Source: Candidatus Marinarcus aquaticus
GTDB lineage: Bacteria; Campylobacterota; Campylobacteria; Campylobacterales; Arcobacteraceae
Direction of reading: 5' to 3'
Assembly (NCBI RefSeq): GCF_004116335.1
Contig: NZ_PDKN01000003.1
Location: 124,001 to 188,000 of the forward strand
Length of the DNA stretch: 64,000 bases
The translations under genes were made by a program, and so were the position numbers. Shown here piece by piece: positions 1-7,862 of this stretch (its first letter is position 1; each line of letters begins with the position of its first letter). Under the pieces are notes generated by a model. It ran no database searches. It had not been told where the DNA came from and worked only from the letters and a program-made list of their open reading frames with translations.

Positions 1-19
1 CAATGAAGAGCAACTGTAA
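1..19 (+). CDS. C-terminal tail of an upstream gene (partial)
   Basis: Reading from the left edge, codons at 2-19 give NEEQL followed by TAA. This looks like the end of a gene that starts outside the window, but only five residues are visible, so no function can be assigned. A second frame (3-38) is also open to a stop at 36, so even the frame is uncertain. Genes of the Aat family often follow clpA, but nothing here proves that. Confidence 0.3.
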
Positions 20-28
20 GGAGTTGAC

Positions 29-721
29 ATCTATTTAATTGATGAAAAAGCACTGCACGATAAAGCCATACTTCATGAGTTTATCTACCCAAATAAGTAT
101 GAGAATTACTACGTTGCTTATGACTGTTCTGCTTCTTTTTATGTAGAATTGGCACGTGCAGGTTTTGTTTGTACGGCTGCAGTTGACTCACAGAACAAAG
201 AGGTGCTGCTCCCTGAAATGCAGTTTGAGTATGCTTTGCTTGATTTTAAGGAGTTACACGTCTCAAAAAAGGTGCAAAGTTTACTTGATAAACACACCTT
301 TACTCTTGTCAAAAATGAGCGTTTTGAAGAGGTCATACAGCAAATAAATGGTTACCACAAAGACTCATGGCTTCTGCCTCAATACACACAAATATTAAAA
401 ACCCTTTTTAAAACACCTTCACGCGACTTTGAACTGTGTTCTTTTGAACTGATTGAGAAAAAAAGCAATCAACTCATTGCCGGGGAGTTGGGCTATTGTA
501 TCGGAAAAACGTATACCAGTTTGACCGGTTTTTTTAAAAAAGAAGCCCAATACAACAACTGTGGGAAATTGCAATTGGTGATGCTTGCACACTATTTAGA
601 ACAACACGATTTTGATTTATGGAATTTAGGACATGCCTGTATGTCATATAAGATCGATTTAGGGGCAAAAGTGTATCAAAGAGAGGCTTTTTTAAAACGT
701 TGGTTTAAGGCAATTATTTAA
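29..721 (+). CDS. Aat-like leucyl/phenylalanyl-tRNA-protein transferase family protein
   Basis: The protein resembles the Aat family, which transfers Leu or Phe from aminoacyl-tRNA to N-terminal Lys/Arg of proteins for N-degron turnover by ClpAP. The best marker is GELGYCIGKTYTSLTGF (about residues 152-168), matching the family pattern of GEL, glycine-rich stretch, then S-x-TG-F, followed by a helix and the region corresponding to the DxQ segment of Aat. It is diverged from classical Aat, so a different substrate is possible. Coding sense clearly continues upstream of the first usual start codon (TTG at 149): the frame is open from the stop at 17-19 and reads as normal protein. The Shine-Dalgarno AAGGAG (18-23) sits 5 nt before an ATC at 29, which I take as the likely start (230 aa, normal for the family). 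Family call is moderately sure; start is inferred. Confidence 0.55.
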   Translation: MYLIDEKALHDKAILHEFIYPNKYENYYVAYDCSASFYVELARAGFVCTAAVDSQNKEVLLPEMQFEYALLDFKELHVSKKVQSLLDKHTFTLVKNERFEEVIQQINGYHKDSWLLPQYTQILKTLFKTPSRDFELCSFELIEKKSNQLIAGELGYCIGKTYTSLTGFFKKEAQYNNCGKLQLVMLAHYLEQHDFDLWNLGHACMSYKIDLGAKVYQREAFLKRWFKAII

Positions 722-771
722 ACATAAAGGCACAATAAAAGAGTTATTGGAAATGAAACAAATAGGAGTGG

Positions 772-1332
772 TTACTCCCATTTGCTTTTTATAGGTTGAA
801 ATGCTTGAAGACCATCAATTAATATTTTGGGATTCTCACTGACAATAATCATATCCACAAAACGTTTTTTCATAAAACCGTTATCCACGCATGCATATAA
901 AAACTCCATGAGTTTATCGTAATAGCCATTGATATTATAAAAAGCACACGGTTTGTTGTGTTTTCCCAGTTGTAGTTCACTTAACACTTCAAAAATCTCA
1001 TCAAAAGTACCGTATCCTCCTGGCAAAGCGATAAAAGCATCTGCAAGTTCTTCCATCTTATTTTTTCGTTCACTCATGCTTTGTACACGATGGGTATGTG
1101 TGATGGCTCTGTTTTCAATCTCTTTTTCAATCAAACTGTAAGGTATCACCCCAGTTACACTCACACCTAAACGTAGGGCTTCATTTGAAATAATGCCCAT
1201 AAGACCTTGTGATGAACCGCCATAAACGATGCTCATTGAACGTTGAGCAATCTCGTTGGCCAGTTGTTTTGTGGCATTTGAAAAATTTTCATGATCTCCT
1301 AAAGATGAACCACAATAAATAGCAATATTCAT
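772..1332 (-). CDS. LOG family protein (TIGR00730), putative nucleoside monophosphate phosphoribohydrolase
   Basis: A 186-aa Rossmann-fold protein of the LOG/TIGR00730 family, often misnamed lysine decarboxylase. Characterised members release the base from cytokinin riboside or purine 5'-monophosphates. The family signature PGGYGTFDE is at residues 104-112, and the N-terminal strand NIAIYCGSS and the GGSSQGLMG loop (38-46) fit the nucleotide-binding core. Length is typical. It converges with the Aat-like gene and stands alone. The physiological substrate in this organism cannot be told from sequence. Confidence 0.9.
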   Translation of the reverse strand: MNIAIYCGSSLGDHENFSNATKQLANEIAQRSMSIVYGGSSQGLMGIISNEALRLGVSVTGVIPYSLIEKEIENRAITHTHRVQSMSERKNKMEELADAFIALPGGYGTFDEIFEVLSELQLGKHNKPCAFYNINGYYDKLMEFLYACVDNGFMKKRFVDMIIVSENPKILIDGLQAFQPIKSKWE

Positions 1333-1404
1333 TTAAACCTCCTGTAGTGATGTGAGCAATATAGCATATTTCAACTTGTTTTGAGATGTATTAAATCAAG
1401 AGTT

Positions 1405-1433
1405 TTATCATCTGTATTGAAACATGCTATAAT
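1405..1433 (+). promoter_or_regulatory. Promoter for the PAS protein gene
   Basis: TATAAT at 1428-1433 is preceded by TG one base upstream (TGCTATAAT), an extended -10 element. No convincing -35 is seen, as is common for sigma-70 promoters of Campylobacterota. It lies about 30 nt before the start codon of the PAS gene. Confidence 0.5.
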
Positions 1434-1463
1434 AAAATAAGATATTTAAAAAGAGGCTTTATA

Positions 1464-1964
1464 ATGGATTGCGCAAATGAAAAAGAAGAGATAGAACAGC
1501 TTAAAAAAGCGTTAGAAGAGCAGAAACGAAAAAATGAAAAACTGCTTCAAGAGTGTACGAAAGTAGATGCGATGAATGAACTCTTTAATAAATACACCAT
1601 CACTTCAGAAACCAACCTTGATGGTATCATTACTTATGCCAGTGAACCATTTATTGAGATTTCTGGTTACACAAGAGAAGAACTCATAGGACAACCTCAT
1701 AATATTGTTCGTCATGAAGACATGCCCAAAGAGACCTTTAAAGAGCTTTGGGAAACCATCAAAAACAAACAAATTTGGCGGGGAGAAGTAAAAAACCGCA
1801 AAAAAAATGGCGGACACTATTGGGTGGACAGTATTGTTTTTCCACTTTTGGATGCAAATGGTAATATTGAAGGATATAAATCCATTCGTATTGACATCAC
1901 CCATAAAAAAGAGTTACATGATATTTTAGGTGGTTTAATGAGTGTAGAAGGAAATCTTTTTTAA
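1464..1964 (+). CDS. Aer/CetB-like PAS domain protein
   Basis: A 166-aa soluble protein with a charged coiled-coil of about 35 residues followed by one PAS domain (about 42-155). The PAS core contains NIVRHEDMP, then KTFKELWETIK, and IWRGEVKNRKKNGGHYWVDS, the arrangement found in Aer and CetB PAS domains that bind FAD and sense redox or energy state. No HAMP, kinase or methyl-accepting domain follows, so output must go through a partner, as in the CetA/CetB pair of Campylobacter. No cetA-like gene is next to it. FAD binding is inferred from resemblance only. Confidence 0.75.
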   Translation: MDCANEKEEIEQLKKALEEQKRKNEKLLQECTKVDAMNELFNKYTITSETNLDGIITYASEPFIEISGYTREELIGQPHNIVRHEDMPKETFKELWETIKNKQIWRGEVKNRKKNGGHYWVDSIVFPLLDANGNIEGYKSIRIDITHKKELHDILGGLMSVEGNLF

Positions 1965-1971
1965 ATAAAAA

Positions 1972-2014
1972 AAGCTCGACATAAAAGCTATAAACTAACC
2001 TTTATATCGAGCTT
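1972..2014 (-). terminator. Rho-independent terminator of the tRNA-Arg transcript
   Basis: AAGCTCGA (1972-1979) pairs with TCGAGCTT (2007-2014), with further A-T pairs inside after one mismatch. On the minus strand the hairpin is followed by a run of seven T. It lies just downstream of tRNA-Arg and also separates it from the convergent PAS gene. Confidence 0.75.
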
Positions 2015-2019
2015 CTTAA

Positions 2020-2096
2020 TGGTACGCCTGGAAGGATTCGAACCCTCAACCCCCGGGGCCGAAACCCAGTGCTCTATCCAGTTGAGCCACAGACGC
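2020..2096 (-). tRNA. tRNA-Arg (anticodon TCG)
   Basis: A full cloverleaf folds on the minus strand: acceptor GCGTCTG/CAGGCGT, D arm GCTC/GAGC, anticodon stem CTGGG/CCCGG with loop TTTCGGC (anticodon TCG), T arm GAGGG/CCTTC with loop TTCGAAT, discriminator A and an encoded CCA at 2020-2022. It should read CGA and, by U34 wobble, other CGN codons. Confidence 0.95.
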
Positions 2097-2179
2097 ATTT
2101 TTTAAGTAGGTGAAATATTACTGAATAAATTCTAAAAATTTCCTAAAATTTTTACATTAGCGTGTAAAAATTTTGTTTT

Positions 2180-3040
2180 TTAGGCAAAAATTTGATCGCA
2201 TACGACCAATACAAAAAAGACAATGCCCAAATAACCATTAATCGTAAAGAAGGCTCGATCTATTTTTGAGAAGTCTTTATTCACAATATAGTGTTCCACA
2301 CTTAACATCACAGCACTCACCACCACGGCAATATATACAAAAAAACCACTCTCTGACACAAAAGCAAACAGTAACCAAAAAAGTACGGTCAGGGCATGAA
2401 AGATTTGTGAAATGCGCATGGTTCTTTCAACACCAAAGGTTGAAGGAATAGAGTGCAATCCCAATTTTTTATCCACTTCAATGTCTTGTAAAGAGTACAA
2501 CAAGTCAAATCCTGCCACCCAAAACATTACCCCAATACTCAATAACACTGACCAAAATGTTATTGTTTCACTCACAGCAACCACTCCAGCAATGGGAGCC
2601 AATCCTAAAGAGAGTCCTAAAATAAGGTGTGCTAAATATGAAAAACGTTTAAAATATGAATAGCTTCCAATAACAATTAAAATAGGTACCGCTAAATACA
2701 GTGCCAAATCATTGACAAAATAAGCAACTAAAATAAATCCCAACGCATTGGCAAACGTAAACAGAAACATCTGTACCGGCGAAATACGCCCATCCACATT
2801 GGGACGATTTATCGTTCGAGGATTCAAAGCATCAATATCTCGGTCTAAAAATCGGTTAAACCCCATGGCAAAGTTACGAGCAGTGAGTGCTGCGAGCACA
2901 CCTAAGATTAAGAGTTTAAAACCAAACCAGCCATTGGCTGCCACAATCATTGCAATAAAAATAAATGGCAGTGAAAATATTGAATGTTTGAACATCACGA
3001 GTTCATTAAAATCATTGAGTAGTTGCTTAAATTTTTCCAT
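2180..3040 (-). CDS. mqnP: UbiA-family prenyltransferase (menaquinone biosynthesis, MqnP-like)
   Basis: A 286-aa membrane prenyltransferase with about eight hydrophobic helices. The two Asp-rich motifs that bind the Mg-prenyl diphosphate are present: NRFLDRDIDALNPRT near residues 62-76 and DLLYSLQDIEVDKKLGLHS near 180. Campylobacterota make menaquinone by the futalosine route, so attachment of the polyprenyl tail in that pathway (MqnP role, often annotated UbiA) is the likely job; the substrate is inferred. The frame opens with a TTG at 3055, but the ATG at 3040 gives the expected N-terminus. Divergent from miaA with about 75 bp between starts. Confidence 0.85.
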   Translation of the reverse strand: MEKFKQLLNDFNELVMFKHSIFSLPFIFIAMIVAANGWFGFKLLILGVLAALTARNFAMGFNRFLDRDIDALNPRTINRPNVDGRISPVQMFLFTFANALGFILVAYFVNDLALYLAVPILIVIGSYSYFKRFSYLAHLILGLSLGLAPIAGVVAVSETITFWSVLLSIGVMFWVAGFDLLYSLQDIEVDKKLGLHSIPSTFGVERTMRISQIFHALTVLFWLLFAFVSESGFFVYIAVVVSAVMLSVEHYIVNKDFSKIDRAFFTINGYLGIVFFVLVVCDQIFA

Positions 3041-3114
3041 GCGCCATTGTATCAAAATGTTTATAGATATTTTCTTTTATATGTTCCACATTGTTTTTTG
3101 GCTAAAATACCCTT

Positions 3115-3993
3115 ATGAAAGAAATCGCAATCATTGGCCCTACGGCATCTGGCAAAACATCTTTAGCAATTGATATTGCTTTAAAAACCAACTCTGTTAT
3201 TTTATCACTGGACTCATTGTCTGTTTATAAAGAGATTGATATTGCTTCAGCAAAACCCACCAAACAAGAGCGAGCAGGTATCGTTCACTTTGGGATTGAT
3301 GAAGTTTTTCCCAATCAAACCTTTGATGTGTTGGAGTTTATTGCTTGTTATAAAAAAGCCAAGATGTATGCCAAAGAGTATGACCATAACTTAGTCATTG
3401 TGGGAGGAACGGGGTTTTATTTAAAAACACTGATTGATGGTATATCATTGGGTATCAGTACGCATGAACCCATGGATATTTCGATTCAAGAGGCGTATGA
3501 ACTGCTTGTGAAGCTTGACCCTGTTTATATGCAAAAGATTAAATCTAATGATAAATACCGAATTGAAAAGACCTATAATATTTATCGGCAAACCAAACTC
3601 TCACCCACAGAGTATTTTCTAAAAAACCCTAAAAAACCGTTTGCACCCAACTTGCCTATCTTTGAAATCATGTGGGAACCTGAAGAGTTACGACAACGAA
3701 TAGCGCTTCGAACCAAACAGATGTTAAATGAGGGTTTGATTGATGAAGTCATTTTCCTAGAACAAAAATATACACGAGAACCTAACTGCATGAGTTCTAT
3801 TGGTATCATTGAAACCTTGCAATACCTTGATGGAAAACTCTCAAAAGCACAACTTGAAGAGAAGATTGCGACCAACACAGCCCAACTTGCAAAACGGCAA
3901 CGCACCTTTAATCGCTCACAATTTAACAACCTGCAAACCAAGAATGTTTTAGAAAGCTTAAATTCAGACATACTTAAGTTTTTTTCGATATAA
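3115..3993 (+). CDS. miaA: tRNA dimethylallyltransferase MiaA
   Basis: A 292-aa enzyme that adds a dimethylallyl group to N6 of A37 in tRNAs reading UNN codons. The P-loop GPTASGKTS is at residues 8-16, and the substrate-binding DSLSVYKEIDIASAKPT follows at about 33-49. The GGTGFYLKTL segment and the C-terminal tRNA-binding region with KRQRTFNRSQF (family usually has KRQxTW) are present. Length is slightly short for the family but all core parts are there. The -10 box of the next gene overlaps its stop codon. Confidence 0.95.
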   Translation: MKEIAIIGPTASGKTSLAIDIALKTNSVILSLDSLSVYKEIDIASAKPTKQERAGIVHFGIDEVFPNQTFDVLEFIACYKKAKMYAKEYDHNLVIVGGTGFYLKTLIDGISLGISTHEPMDISIQEAYELLVKLDPVYMQKIKSNDKYRIEKTYNIYRQTKLSPTEYFLKNPKKPFAPNLPIFEIMWEPEELRQRIALRTKQMLNEGLIDEVIFLEQKYTREPNCMSSIGIIETLQYLDGKLSKAQLEEKIATNTAQLAKRQRTFNRSQFNNLQTKNVLESLNSDILKFFSI

Positions 3994-4089
3994 TCCGTAT
4001 TCCAAAAAATCGTAACCTAAAAGATTTTTAATAAAGGGCAACACAGAGACTTGACCTTTTGTTAGAAACGAATAAAAGAAGGAAAAAAC
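3989..4089 (+). promoter_or_regulatory. rpmE promoter and structured 5' leader
   Basis: TATAAT (3989-3994) overlaps the miaA stop and predicts a leader of roughly 90 nt before rpmE. Two stems can form in the leader: AAAAATC/GATTTTT (about 4005-4030) and AAAGG/CCTTT (about 4035-4060). The Shine-Dalgarno AAGGA lies close to the GTG start. Leaders of L31 genes are autoregulatory in several bacteria; a similar role here is inference. Confidence 0.4.
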
Positions 4090-4293
4090 GTGAGAAAAGA
4101 TATTCACCCAGATTACAAAGAGTGTACTGTATCTTGTGCTTGTGGTAATGAGTTCGTAACAAAGTCAAACGTTGAAACAATGAGAATTGACATTTGTTCT
4201 GCTTGCCACCCTTTCTTTACTGGAGAGCAAAAAATCGTTGATGCTGCTGGTCGAGTAGAGAAATTTAAAGCTAAGTATAACATGAACAAATAA
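4090..4293 (+). CDS. rpmE: 50S ribosomal protein L31 (zinc form)
   Basis: A 67-aa L31 with GTG start. It begins [10 protein letters not shown] as in type-A L31, and keeps the zinc-binding cysteines in CxC (residues 16 and 18) and CxxC (36 and 39) with HPFFTG next to the second pair. The Cys-containing form binds Zn and is exchanged for a Cys-less paralogue under zinc shortage in some bacteria; no paralogue is in this window. rsmI follows 8 bp downstream. Confidence 0.97.
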   Translation: MRKDIHPDYKECTVSCACGNEFVTKSNVETMRIDICSACHPFFTGEQKIVDAAGRVEKFKAKYNMNK

Positions 4294-4301
4294 GCAGATT
4301 T

Positions 4302-5129
4302 GTGCTTACTTTAGTTCCCACTCCCATAGGCAACCTTGATGATATCTCATCAAGAGCACTGAAAGCCCTGGAGAGTGCGGAACTTTTTTTATGCGAAGAT
4401 ACTCGCGTTACTAAAAAACTTCTACAACTATTCAGTGAAAAATATAATTTAACTTTTCCTTGCAATCAATTTGAATCATTTCATCATCATAATGAAAAGA
4501 AACAACTGGCTACTTTTGATGTAACCACTTTTAAAGAAAAAAATATTGTCTACGTAAGCGATGCTGGGATGCCTTGCATCAGTGATCCAGGTGCCACTTT
4601 GGTACAATGGTGTATTCAAAATGGTATACCCTATGATGTCATTCCTGGTGCGAATGCTGTGTTAACTGCGTTTGCCATGAGCGGCTTTGATGCTACGACA
4701 TTTACCTTTTTTGGATTTTTGCCTCACAAAGGCAAAGAGCGGCAATCGCACTTTTTAGAAGTGATGCAAAGTCAAATTACCCCTATTTTATATGAATCCC
4801 CTCATCGACTTCTGAAACTCTTAGAAGAGTTAGCTGCCTATGATGAAAATAGAACCATCTTTTTAGCCAAAGAGCTCACTAAAAAATATCAAACCGTTTA
4901 TAAACAAACTGCCGGTGAACTTTTCAAGCAGTTTAAAAGTGAAAACATCAAAGGAGAATGGGTTGTCATCATAAAACCTGTAACTGTTTCAAAAGGTGAA
5001 ATACTCACGGTTTCAGACATTGAAGAGCTTTCACTTCCACCCAAACAAAAAGCCAAACTGCTTGCTAAGATGACAGGACGTGCAGTCAAAGAGATTTATC
5101 AAGAACTTTTAGATAGAATCCAGTCATGA
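4302..5129 (+). CDS. rsmI: 16S rRNA (cytidine-1402-2'-O)-methyltransferase RsmI
   Basis: A 275-aa SAM-dependent methyltransferase of the tetrapyrrole-methylase fold that methylates the ribose of C1402 in the 16S decoding centre. Family landmarks are present in order: LVPTPIGNLDDIS at the N-terminus, FLCEDTRVT near residue 28, SDAGMPCISDPG near 85, and VIPGANAVLTAFAMSG near 112. Start is GTG. It overlaps rlmB by 4 bp (ATGA), so the two rRNA methyltransferases are probably translationally coupled. Confidence 0.95.
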   Translation: MLTLVPTPIGNLDDISSRALKALESAELFLCEDTRVTKKLLQLFSEKYNLTFPCNQFESFHHHNEKKQLATFDVTTFKEKNIVYVSDAGMPCISDPGATLVQWCIQNGIPYDVIPGANAVLTAFAMSGFDATTFTFFGFLPHKGKERQSHFLEVMQSQITPILYESPHRLLKLLEELAAYDENRTIFLAKELTKKYQTVYKQTAGELFKQFKSENIKGEWVVIIKPVTVSKGEILTVSDIEELSLPPKQKAKLLAKMTGRAVKEIYQELLDRIQS

Positions 5130-5815
5130 TAATATATGGTAAACAAGTAGTTCTATACATACTACAAAAACATCCCGAACTCATTGAAGAGGTTCTTTTT
5201 TCAAAAGAGATTGATAAAAAAGTATTTGCTAAGTTTTTAAAACTTGGGAAAAAAATCATCAAGCTTGATAACAAAAAGGCTCAATCATTGGCACATGGTG
5301 GTAATCACCAAGGCTTTTTCTTACGACTCAAAGAGTTTGAGTATCAAACCATGGATGAACTGAAACAGAAAAACTTTATTGTGGTGTTAGATGGATTAAC
5401 CGATGTAGGAAATATCGGAGCCATTACACGATCAGCATACTCACTGGGTATTGATGGAGTGATAGCTTCAGGAGTTAAAACACTCAATAACTCTGGAATC
5501 ATTCGTACCAGTGCGGGAGCCATGTTGGACATGCCATTTGCTCTGTATCCCAACTCTTTAGATTTGGCCAATGAGCTTAAACAGAGTGGTTATGCGCTTA
5601 TTGGTGCAACCATGGATGGTACAGATTTAAAGAAATATGGAAAAATCACCCAAGAAGATAAAGTTGCTCTGTTTTTAGGAAGCGAAGGTGAAGGCTTAAG
5701 CGGTAAGATACGAAAAAAACTTGACTTAAAGGTTTCAATCAAAATGCACAACGACTTCGACTCACTCAATGTCTCTGTCGCTGCGGCTATTTTAATGTAC
5801 AATCTGAAAGGATAA
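5126..5815 (+). CDS. rlmB: 23S rRNA (guanosine-2'-O)-methyltransferase RlmB (TrmH family)
   Basis: A 229-aa SPOUT-class enzyme. The three conserved motifs of the TrmH/RlmB family are clear: DGLTDVGNIGAITRSA (motif 1, near residue 89), LFLGSEGEGLSG (motif 2, near 187) and SLNVSVAAAILMYN (motif 3, at the C-terminus). An N-terminal substrate-binding region precedes them. RlmB methylates G2251 in the peptidyltransferase P loop. The TrmH fold alone does not fix the target, but pairing with rsmI and the N-terminal domain support RlmB. Confidence 0.88.
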   Translation: MIIYGKQVVLYILQKHPELIEEVLFSKEIDKKVFAKFLKLGKKIIKLDNKKAQSLAHGGNHQGFFLRLKEFEYQTMDELKQKNFIVVLDGLTDVGNIGAITRSAYSLGIDGVIASGVKTLNNSGIIRTSAGAMLDMPFALYPNSLDLANELKQSGYALIGATMDGTDLKKYGKITQEDKVALFLGSEGEGLSGKIRKKLDLKVSIKMHNDFDSLNVSVAAAILMYNLKG

Positions 5816-5817
5816 CA

Positions 5818-6642
5818 ATGTTTAAATTGATTTTCACTGCCCTTTTTTTAAGCTTGACACTTCAAGCAAGTGTACTGTTTGATAAAATTGAAAACCTTAT
5901 CGGTGAGCAAAACTACAAAGAACATAAAAACCTCATACAATTTCTTTTTTCGCAAAATCCAAGCAAATACACCTTAAGCGGTGAAAAGCTGAACTATTTA
6001 AACATCATCAAAGAGTTAAAACAAAATGGGCTCTTAAACCTGCAATTAGCAGAACCTAAAGAGATTTTAGTGGAGTTTTATACCTCTACAGACCCTGTGA
6101 AGTCGCTCAAAATTCTAAATGAAACACTCAAGTCATTAGGATACTACTACTATTTTACAAAACATTCATCGTATGATGGCGATGGCAGCTTAAAGTGGGT
6201 CATTAAATTAAAAACAGAATTTATGATTGACCCTCAACTCTTTATTTCAGAGCTTTTAAAAAAAGAGTCACGCATAATTGAAATAAAAAGAGAAGAAAAT
6301 GATACATGGATATACAAAATTGATACAAATTTTGCTAATATTTCAGAATCAATTTTTATAGACTCAAATGAGATAGTAAAATTACAAAAACCTTTACGTC
6401 CTTATTTTATCTCAATCAAGGGTGGTAAAGTCATCAAAGTGATGAGTACAGCACTGAATTACTGGTACCCACATATTGTTTTTTATGATGAGCATTTGAA
6501 CATCTTAAATATTGTCAAAGAGGATAAGATCTTCAAACGTATCTCTTTACGCATTCCAGATCAAACCAAATATATCAAAATAAACGACTTATACACGTTA
6601 GTAAACATCAAACGTGGACTAAGCGTAATCATTAAGGAGTAA
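5818..6642 (+). CDS. Putative periplasmic protein, function unknown
   Basis: A 274-aa protein with a Sec signal peptide (MFKLIFTALFLSLTLQAS; cleavage probably near residue 17). The mature part is mixed alpha/beta with no enzyme motif that I recognise. It starts 2 bp after rlmB and is followed 3 bp later by the aminotransferase, so it belongs to the same transcript. Proteins of this look are annotated in Campylobacterota only as putative periplasmic proteins; no function should be inferred from the operon. Confidence 0.8.
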   Translation: MFKLIFTALFLSLTLQASVLFDKIENLIGEQNYKEHKNLIQFLFSQNPSKYTLSGEKLNYLNIIKELKQNGLLNLQLAEPKEILVEFYTSTDPVKSLKILNETLKSLGYYYYFTKHSSYDGDGSLKWVIKLKTEFMIDPQLFISELLKKESRIIEIKREENDTWIYKIDTNFANISESIFIDSNEIVKLQKPLRPYFISIKGGKVIKVMSTALNYWYPHIVFYDEHLNILNIVKEDKIFKRISLRIPDQTKYIKINDLYTLVNIKRGLSVIIKE

Positions 6643-6645
6643 AAC

Positions 6646-7854
6646 GTGTTTCCAGAAATTGAATTTGAACGTATGAAACGACTTCCAAACTATGTGTTTG
6701 CAGAAGTCAATAATATCAAAATGGAAGCAAGACGCGCCGGGGAAGATATCATTGACTTTTCTATGGGAAATCCAGATGGTCCGGCACCTCAACACATTAT
6801 TGACAAATTAAAAGAGACAGCAGACAAACCAAAAAACCACGGGTACAGTGCAAGTGCAGGTATTTATAAACTCAGAGTGGCGATTTGTAACTGGTACAAA
6901 AGAAAATATGGAGTGGACTATTTAGACCCAGATAAGCACGCTGTGGCTACTATGGGAAGTAAAGAGGGGTATGTTCACTTAGTACAAGCGATTGTAAATG
7001 TAGGTGATGTTGCCGTTGTTCCAGACCCAACGTACCCTATTCACTCATATGCATTTATGCTAAGTGGTGCAGCCATTCACAACTTTGAATTGCCCTTTGG
7101 ACGAGATTTTAGAGTGGATGAAAAGCTTTTCTTTGAACGATTGAATAAAACACTCAAAGAATCCATTCCAAAAGTGAAGTATGTACTGGTTAACTTTCCA
7201 CACAATCCATCGTGTGCAACGGTTCGACCAGAGTTTTACCAACGATTGGTTGATTTAGCCAAAAAAGAGCGATTCTATATTATCTCGGACATTGCTTATG
7301 CAGACATCACTTTTGATGGCTACAAAACCCCATCTATTTTTCAAGCAGAGGGTGCATTGGATGTGGCAGTTGAGTCATTTACGTTAAGTAAATCATACAA
7401 CATGGCAGGATGGCGTGTTGGATTTATCGTAGGAAATGAGAAACTTGTAGGTGCATTAAAACGAATCAAATCTTGGCTTGATTATGGGATGTTCACACCC
7501 ATTCAAGTGGCTGCAACCATCGCACTGGATGGTCCACAAGAGTGTGTAGAACAACACATCGCAAAATACAACTACCGAAGAGATATCATGGTTGAAGCAT
7601 TTAAAGATGCAGGTTGGGAAATGGATGTACCCAATGCCTCTATGTTTATTTGGGCAAAAATCCCTGAAAAAGCGCAACATCTTGGTAGTATGGAGTTTTC
7701 AAAACAACTTCTAAGAGAAGCAAAAGTTGCTGTAAGTCCGGGAATTGGATTTGGTACATACGGTGAAGGCTATGTTCGAATCGCATTGATTGAGAATGAA
7801 AAAAGAATCCGGCAAGCAGCAAAAAATATTAAAAAATATTTAAAAACTTTATAG
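6646..7854 (+). CDS. Class I/II PLP-dependent aminotransferase (AlaC/LL-DAP aminotransferase-like)
   Basis: A 402-aa fold-type I aminotransferase. The PLP-binding lysine lies in SFTLSKSYNMAGWRVGF (about residues 244-260), with NFPHNPSC near 184 for cofactor and substrate contact and the C-terminal RIAL arginine that binds the substrate carboxylate. The SKSYNMAGWR signature is shared by alanine transaminase AlaC and the enzymes annotated as LL-diaminopimelate aminotransferase. It lies 8 bp before hom, which points to amino-acid metabolism around aspartate or alanine. The amino donor and acceptor cannot be decided from sequence. GTG start with AAGGAG in front. Confidence 0.85.
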   Translation: MFPEIEFERMKRLPNYVFAEVNNIKMEARRAGEDIIDFSMGNPDGPAPQHIIDKLKETADKPKNHGYSASAGIYKLRVAICNWYKRKYGVDYLDPDKHAVATMGSKEGYVHLVQAIVNVGDVAVVPDPTYPIHSYAFMLSGAAIHNFELPFGRDFRVDEKLFFERLNKTLKESIPKVKYVLVNFPHNPSCATVRPEFYQRLVDLAKKERFYIISDIAYADITFDGYKTPSIFQAEGALDVAVESFTLSKSYNMAGWRVGFIVGNEKLVGALKRIKSWLDYGMFTPIQVAATIALDGPQECVEQHIAKYNYRRDIMVEAFKDAGWEMDVPNASMFIWAKIPEKAQHLGSMEFSKQLLREAKVAVSPGIGFGTYGEGYVRIALIENEKRIRQAAKNIKKYLKTL

Positions 7855-7862
7855 GATAAGTG

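Noticed and set aside
881-889. TTATCCACG as a DnaA box
   Set aside because: A single DnaA-box-like 9-mer inside a coding gene; no cluster of boxes or AT-rich unwinding region nearby, so no oriC claim.
2748-3173. 141-aa plus-strand frame overlapping the prenyltransferase and miaA
   Set aside because: Antisense to the prenyltransferase and out of frame with miaA; no homology recognised.
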